Shown piece by piece: positions 57,830 through 64,000 of a DNA stretch of 64,000 bases. Within the stretch, counting starts at the first letter, position 1, and each line of letters opens with the position of its first letter. Source of the DNA: Coriaria nepalensis (lineage: Eukaryota > Streptophyta > Magnoliopsida > Cucurbitales > Coriariaceae). The DNA lies in contig CP114492.1 of NCBI GenBank assembly GCA_027186245.1, positions 4,228,501 to 4,292,500 of the forward strand. The letters run 5' to 3'. The position numbers and the translations under genes were made by a program. Under the pieces are notes generated by a model. That model was not told the DNA's origin, did not search any database, and was given only the letters and a program-made list of their open reading frames with translations.

Positions 57830-59100
57830 GACTAGGGGTTTGAGATGGTTGACTGCGAAAAAAATAATTGTGGGATATCGGTTTGTTTCGGTGCGCGCAT
57901 GGTAATGTGCTAGTGTGAAGTGCACATATGTCAGGAGTATAAAATACTTTGAATCAAGTTAGAATTACTCATAAGAAAGGCATGTAAATAATAATAAAGT
58001 AAATGACGATAAAGTAAATGATACGAAATTTAAAAGAAAGCTCGTAAATTGACAGTAATTTGACAAAATAAAAATAAAGATAATTAAAGTAAATATAAAG
58101 TTAAAGGGTTACAGATTATTAGATAATAGATCTACTGAGCTATAACGGTAAAAATATGTAAAAGATAACTCATATGGTGAAATTGATATTGAATGAGGGT
58201 TCGATTTAAATCCTATAGCTAGAGCTACAAAGTGATAGATGAGACCAATTGATTTTGTGTGAGCTGATACATAAGATGCGGCTAAACTAAAAGATATCAA
58301 CTAGTTTTATGCGGGTTGAAGCTTGAAGTAAAGCAAAGAAGATCGGTGTTCTGCGGATTCTTCTTCCTTGAAGGCCAATAGAGTCGGTTCTTGCGGACCC
58401 GTGTCGTTATATAGGGAGGAACTACCATTAAAGCTAGTGAAACCAATTTCTTACAGGTTCTTAGTTGTGGTCTTCTTCTTTGGTAGAAGGTGCTATTTAT
58501 AGAAGAGATGGGACCCCTCTTACTTAAAAGCTAAGCAAAAATATTTTCCAAGCAAATATACCTAGTGAGCAAGTTTGGGAGAAATTTTAGGAGTTGGACC
58601 AAGTTAATTGCTTGGTGAGCAAGGCAAAAAAGCTTTTGAAAAATCTCTCTTCAAATTTGAAATTTGCCATCTAGTCATTGAAGAATGTCTACCTTGGTGG
58701 AATGCATGGAAGAAGTCAAATATATTTTTCTCTCTACCAATTGATCCTCGAATTTGCTAAAAACCCCTCTTGGATTGGTTAAAAGGAATTCTTACTTTTC
58801 TGAATAGTCTTTACTTTTAGTAAAAAATTATTAAAAAAGAAGAAGAAAAGTGGGTGCATGGTTAATTAGGCCATGCAATCACATGACTGAGTGGTCCTGA
58901 TTTAACCAATTCAGTCATTTAGCTCAAGTTGAATCAACTAGACGATCGATGACCAATTTAGGCCTATTTTGACTTCTTCTTCTTTTTTGCTTATTTATTT
59001 GATTTCTTGTAAAAAATTTTCCACATCATCTGTCACATGTCAAAATGATAATTTTAGCATTAATAAATGCCCCTACTTTAGTCCTTTTATTAAATAAGTC
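57830..59100 (-). mobile_element. LTR-like region of a minus-strand gypsy element
   Basis: Non-coding block with a minus-strand TATA-like CTATAAATAGCACC at about 58490-58503 and text of LTR character. To its right lies a minus-strand gypsy protease fragment (59380-59640). No LTR ends were found, so its identity as an LTR is inferred from neighbours and the promoter-like word. Confidence 0.35.
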
Positions 59101-59369
59101 TGAAAATAGGAGTAAATAACATCGGGACTCTTAAATCTTCTACAAATATGGCCTCTTCATCCATATTTATAGCTTCTAAATCACCTAACCTACCCTCATT
59201 CGGTTCCCTTATTTAGCTATGAGGTATTCCTTAATTTTTTAGGCAAAATATTTTCTCTTAATAGCCACTATGGTAGCCGCCGCGTCTGGCCATTAGTCGC
59301 GACCAATCACGACACACCTTCAATACTTACTTTGGCTAGCTCAAGCCAAAAAAGGATGATTGCAAGTAT

Positions 59370-59640
59370 TTAGTTGATCGACTGGTCATTGACCGATTTA
59401 GATCTCAACTCATATGTCGAGACAATTATGATTGCTTTACCGTTTGCCTTCACTACCCTAATAGGGCCAACACACTTGTTATAAAAAACGGTCTCTACAA
59501 TGTGTGAAATGGTTGTGAAGGGTATTGCATCGATGTTGACCATCTCTACCTTATTTTCATTCCAAAACAATAAAGTTTGATGCAAAAATGAAGGTATGCA
59601 AGAGTTAGAATGAATCCAGTTTCTTACGAGCAAAGAATTA
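59370..59640 (-). pseudogene. Gypsy protease-region fragment
   Basis: The minus strand reads MLVRNWIHSNSCIPSFLHQT then LLFWNENKVEMVNID and, later, NKCVGPIRVV. The W-I-H-x(6)-P-S-x-L-H-Q pattern is the segment after the protease active site in plant Tat/Athila-type gypsy polyproteins (there written GRPWIH...VPSSLHQKL). The active-site DTGS part is not present. Function lost. Confidence 0.55.
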
Positions 59641-60299
59641 TAGAGGCAATCATACTATGAAGAAAGTGTCCAATGAAGACTTCGTTCTAACAGTCATTTA
59701 TAACCGTTTTTGGATGGCTGATGAATCTTTAATTGACAAGCCGGCCATTCGGCCGCTAAGCTAATTACAGTGATCGTCTACCACAAGTGTTCTCTTATTT
59801 ATTTGGTGTGACCTAACCGATTAATACTAAATGTATATTTGATCAATATCAAATCTTTTAGTTTCCCAAATTTGTTCTAAACTTCTTTTGTCTTATAAAA
59901 TTTTAATAAATATGTTAAACCATTCATAAAATGGTGTCATTTCCCAAAATATCAAGCATGAGGTAATATTTCGAACACTGTTATAAGGATGAGAAGTTAT
60001 AAAAATCTTCTCAACAAAAATTATAGCAATGTTAAATAGTAGCCTAAATAAACAAAGTTTAAGTTTTTTGTCAGAAACAAAATAAAACAAACAATATAAC
60101 ACTTTGAGCAAAAAGTCCATGGCTAATGATACAACTCTTTCCTTCATTTCTCACTTGTAGAATGATCACTCATTTCCCTTATTCAAGCTTTCACTTTGTT
60201 TCTTAAGGTCTACATAATAATAAAAATATGAGTACCTTTCTAAATGGTATCACATACCTAAGTAAGAACTTGCCTAAGAGAACCATATAACTTAGAACA

Positions 60300-60790
60300 T
60301 ACTCGAAGTCTCTTCTTACTTCTTAAAAGCATCTATAAAAGTCTTGCAGTGCTTCCAATGGCTGTTCTCACCATCATGAAATTTTTTTTCCATCTTTTCT
60401 TTTGAAGTTCTTAACTTTGACCACTTTTACTTTAGGTGGCACACCCTTTTCCTGTTTCTCAAACTTGGCTTGGTGAGTTCCCACAGGGAACTTGGTATTG
60501 TCCTTAGATTGTATGATCAAATTATTGGAAAGTTCATAGTCCATCTTGAAATCTAGACTTTCTAGTTTCTCTATGAGTTCATTCATCCTAAGGGCACATT
60601 CCTCAACGAGAGTTCCCTTAGTCATGTTCATACGAAATAATACCTTCGAGGGGTCATATCTCTTGGATCAATCATATTCTCCCCAAATCTAATCTAGGTT
60701 ATCTATAATCTCCATAGGATGCATCTTTTCGTACTACCTTTGAAGCATGTCTAACATGGATGCAAGCATGATTCATTGCAGCACAAATAG
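60300..60790 (-). pseudogene. Copia gag fragment with damaged zinc knuckle
   Basis: The minus strand reads, in order, a MLQRQYEKMHPMEIIDNL-like stretch (about 60750-60700), YDPSKVLFRMNMTKGTLVEE, MNELIEKLESLDFKMDYELS and NNLIIQSKDN, the gag region of plant Ty1/copia elements. A basic linker KVVKVKNFKRKDGKK follows, and near 60370-60340 a knuckle-like DGENSHWKHCKTF that has lost a cysteine. A segment between the two parts is deleted. No LTR was found with it. Confidence 0.7.
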
Positions 60791-61132
60791 TCATGATACT
60801 TTAGGTAAGAACTTCAGAAAGCTTTACATGTTTAAGAACTACTCTTAATTATGTAGGCCAATCTCTATATTTAGCCCCAACTAATACATTTTGTTCCAAA
60901 ATTGAATGCAATAAACTATTTGTGTCTATTGTTTTAAAAGAATAAAAAAAATGACGCATAAATAATTTAGTAAATTACATCACTAATCCAAAATCAATTT
61001 AGTAAACTACATCACTATTTAATTTTGGTTATGCTCCCACTATTTTATTATAATTTATTTTTACTATTTTAAGTGAAACAAGAAAAACTCATTTTCCTAG
61101 TGGATAAAGGACCCCTATATAATGTATTAAGG

Positions 61133-61620
61133 TCCTACGCGTCCGTAACCAACCCAATAAACATATAAGGTAACAAAATAACTTTTGTAGTTACATCTCA
61201 TGCAACTCTTTAAATTGCCTCTAGCGGAACATAGTCCTACGTGTTCGTAGCCAACAATATTTTACTAGTTAAGCTTAACTCAAAGCTTTCTTTGTGACAT
61301 AATAGTTACTTAAACTAACTCCCTATGTGTCCATAATTGAACAGTTGGAATATTGTAATTATAAGCATCTCATGCTATCATTACATCTAATGCAATATAT
61401 TAACTACATAACTCACATATTAATAAATTATTAATCACTATATGTCTATAGCCGATTAAATGAAATATTAATATTGAATTAAGAGTAAAACTTTGAAAGT
61501 GCATGTGTCCATATTCATGTCTAGAATGACAACATTACTCAGTCACACATCTCATGTTATAATAATACATATGTACGCTTATACAAATATAAGTCTACAT
61601 GTGCTCGTGGCCTTTCTATA
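61133..61620. repeat. Degenerate motif array (cctacgtgtccgtagcca)
   Basis: Variants of tcctacgygtycgtarccaa occur near 61133, 61235, 61321, 61436, 61501 and 61590, roughly every 65-115 bases. They alternate with a second phrase acatctcatgc (about 61192, 61366, 61383, 61547). The alternation suggests an old tandem repeat with a unit near 100 bases, now strongly diverged. It probably belongs to the non-coding leader or LTR of the copia remnant just upstream, but this is not proven. Confidence 0.5.
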
Positions 61621-61748
61621 ACTATGTAAATATCACATATATTATAATATTTGGAAGGTAAGCCATTAAACAATTTTACAAACTAATTTCATCTCAATAA
61701 AATGGATAAAACTCACAAACTATTGTTAGTCTATTTAAACTTTATTGT

Positions 61749-61788
<40 letters not shown>
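61749..61788. repeat. Poly(A) followed by (TA)n
   Basis: About 17 A residues run into about 20 bases of TA repeat. This is simple sequence, possibly the tail of a lost retroposon; no promoter boxes are seen beside it. Confidence 0.8.
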
Positions 61789-62650
61789 CCAATATAGTAG
61801 GCATTGTCGTCTCAACACTTAGGTATGAGTGCGGTGTCATCATTTTGACAAGAAAAGAGGTCTAAGTATTGAGGCTAAATTAATCAAGGGAAGACACCTA
61901 ACCCCAAGTTTTTAACGTGTCTACAATTGCTAAGAACTCTTAATTATTTCATGCAAGACAATCTGATCTTACAAACTTATACTATTCATTCGTTTTGTTT
62001 CCTACTTTTATCTTCTCCTTACTTCCCCGAGCATAAAAGATCTCCATGTGATTCATCTTCCGATTTCCTTAAATTTTCTCTCACTTCACCTGTGAAAACC
62101 CCTTTTCTTCCTCATTCTGGTAACTGATCTCTTCGTTTCTCTACTATAATAAACAAAACAAGCAAATTCTAGCTCTTAAGATTTCTTCAAGTCTGTTCCT
62201 ATAATCGGCAACAAGAGTCAGAGCGAAATTAATTCCTTGGTTAGGTTTTCATTTGGTAATTTTCTTCTTGTCTCTCGGTGATTAAATTCTGATTTTGGGT
62301 TCTTATAATCTATACTGAATTGGGTTTCAGATATCATATTCATATGTCTAATCAGATTCATATGTTAGTTATTTCTCAAAGAGATAATTAGATATATGAA
62401 AATTTAAAAATTAGATGATGAATTTTATATGAGTTGATTACAATTGGCAGGGAGTATAAAAGTCCAACTTGAGTTAGAATTGGTGTCGGTTTTGTGTTGA
62501 TTGATTTTGGATTCAAATAAAGTAAAATGAGGAATTAGTATTTATTCTCTGTAGTGGAGACCTTACAAATGTAAAATTGTCAATATAATTAATTTATACC
62601 AAACTGGTAAAAAAAAAAGCCATATAATCAAAAAGAAAGACCAGTAATAA
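61789..62650. other. Intergenic, no gene seen
   Basis: Short open frames only. 62030-62130 is C/T-rich and could be a 5' UTR of something lost, but no coding sequence follows. Confidence 0.35.
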
Positions 62651-62652
62651 AA

Positions 62653-62742
62653 TATTAGATTTCAGGCATATGCTTATGGAATAATAGAGATTGGAATATT
62701 AGATTTCAAGCAATATGCTTTTTGGAATAATAGAGATTGGTG
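62653..62742. repeat. 44-bp tandem duplication
   Basis: Two units at 62653 and 62697 both read tattagatttca-gca(a)tatgct and end ggaataatagagattgg, with a few differences. Confidence 0.8.
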
Positions 62743-62857
62743 GCCAATGGAAAGAACAACAAGGGTTTTCTATAAGCAAAATGAAATTTTAACAAATTAT
62801 GTTAAACATATCAACTAAATCATATAAGTTAATTATACATAAAGAAACTATATGCAT

Positions 62858-62882
62858 TTATATATATATATATATATATATA
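62858..62882. repeat. (TA)n microsatellite
   Basis: An alternating TA run of about 25 bases in AT-rich sequence. Confidence 0.9.
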
Positions 62883-62999
62883 AAGGATGTACGAGTTAGC
62901 TATTTTATTTATAAGGATGGACATGAAAACGTATTGGTCTATTGGATTTAACTATTAAACTATGTTAACTTTGTAAGAAACAAATTACTATCTGCATGA

Positions 63000-64000
63000 A
63001 GGTGTTTGGGTTATGTATATAGAAAACTTAGTGATGTGTCGTTATGTCAAAGTTCCAAACCCTCAAACAGTTGATTAAGATTTGGAAATTTTTTTTTGGA
63101 TGGATTACTTATTTACTACGAGTTAAGATGATTAAGCTAGTTAAATTTGGAATGTAGTACATACATAATCATTGGCTTAAAATTTGTAAATTAGTTCGAT
63201 AGGCTTTACTAAATTTTATATTACAAACAAAACCCTTTGAAGTAAGTTGTTACCATGGTAAAATTCATGTTTGGATGGGTTAATAGCTGGCCCTATGTCC
63301 AAAAACTTACCGACTAACTAAAACATAAAAGCTTAGATTCTTGGTAAGTACAAATTTCACTTACAACATGGAAACTCTTTTGACATTTGATGAGTTGTTT
63401 TTAATGATTACATGATTATTTACGTCATTAATTGATTTGTAGTTATAAAATGATTGACTATAATGATTTTGACACTTGAATAACTTATGCACTTATGAGA
63501 ATCATGCAAAGTTTACCTTATATTTCATGTTAGGAAATTAAGAAGCACATAAGGAAAACAAAAGAGAAGTGAGATAGAATAGTTTAATATTGTACCAATA
63601 TCTCGAAGGAAGGGCCGAGACTCAATGAAGAGAAGGTTATTTAAAGGTTATGCTAATATATGACAAGGCATGCAAGAACTATGAGCAAGTTTGGATCAAG
63701 TCGCTCCCCTATATTTCCATGGATCGAGGTCTCAATAAAAGAAAAAGTAAGAAATTACAAAGCGTAAGATAGAAGCATGTTATAATATTTTTGAAGAGTA
63801 TAGATTTTAAGATTATTAAATATTACATGTTTCATACATACGTATTTATATATATAATTGTTTTGTGAGTTATATTTGTACTTGCTTAGTGAAAGCTCAT
63901 GTCTTACTTTCCATGTTATAGGCACTAAGGGTAAGTTATCGATTTAGTTACCTTAACAAACTTTCCGAGAGGATGCGATGTACACGAAGAAGATAGTGAT
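63000..64000 (+). mobile_element. Probable gypsy LTR running off the window edge
   Basis: Near 63885-63935 the text gcttagtgaaagctcatgtc followed by catgttataggcactaaggg parallels the ctgagcttctagctcat ... gtgttgtaggaaatt stretch inside the LTR-like block at 685-1720. That stretch is typical of Tekay/Del-type LTRs in this orientation. No LTR edge lies inside the window, and no coding sequence is seen. Confidence 0.35.

Overview
This window is A+T-rich nuclear DNA from a flowering plant, almost certainly a eudicot. The genes have short GT-AG introns. Three host genes encode plant-type proteins: a membrane-tethered NAC factor, a two-domain trihelix factor of the GT-2/GTL1 class, and a plant TMEM120/TMPIT homologue. 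Most of the remaining sequence is decayed LTR retrotransposon. There is no bacterial operon, CRISPR array or toxin system.

Layout: 0-17 kb is a retrotransposon graveyard. It holds an LTR-like block (685-1720), a truncated minus-strand Ty3/gypsy element (1721-5541) with its PBS and a long upstream LTR-like region rich in tandem repeats (5542-8250), and a plus-strand gypsy remnant (8255-9560). These are followed by a decayed plant-mobile-domain gene (9560-11150, minus), a copia 3' remnant (12230-12790), a PPR fragment (13558-13761) and an inverted relative of the 5.5-8.2 kb LTR (14356-16920). 17.5-22.4 kb is a compact genic island: the NAC gene (6 exons, 529 aa) and an intronless gene for a 184-aa His-rich protein of unknown function. 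22.4-31 kb is AT-rich and holds a SINE candidate, a tiny TRIM-like element (about 25.2-25.45 kb) and an LTR with an internal 346-bp duplication. 31.1-34.3 kb is the GTL1-like gene (3 exons, 771 aa). 35.3-47.6 kb is a second repeat block. Here a copia element sits inside the RNase H region of a gypsy element with a perfect 5-bp target-site duplication, and a SINE sits inside the integrase of the same gypsy element. 48.2-56.1 kb is the TMEM120-like gene on the minus strand (10 exons, 360 aa, one 4.3-kb intron). 57.2-57.5 kb is a broken gamma-glutamyl peptidase fragment, and 57.8-64 kb is again transposon debris.

The three conserved genes match, from memory, genes lying close together on Arabidopsis chromosome 1 (NAC014 AT1G33060, TMPIT-like AT1G33230, GTL1 AT1G33240). 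The window therefore looks like an old syntenic gene block expanded by repeated retrotransposon insertion. The genes do not form a pathway; they share a neighbourhood. I found no convincing new multi-gene system. The items most worth a second look are the nested insertions, the TRIM and SINE candidates, exact-period arrays inside LTRs, a degenerate motif array at 61.1-61.6 kb, and the uncharacterised His-rich protein.
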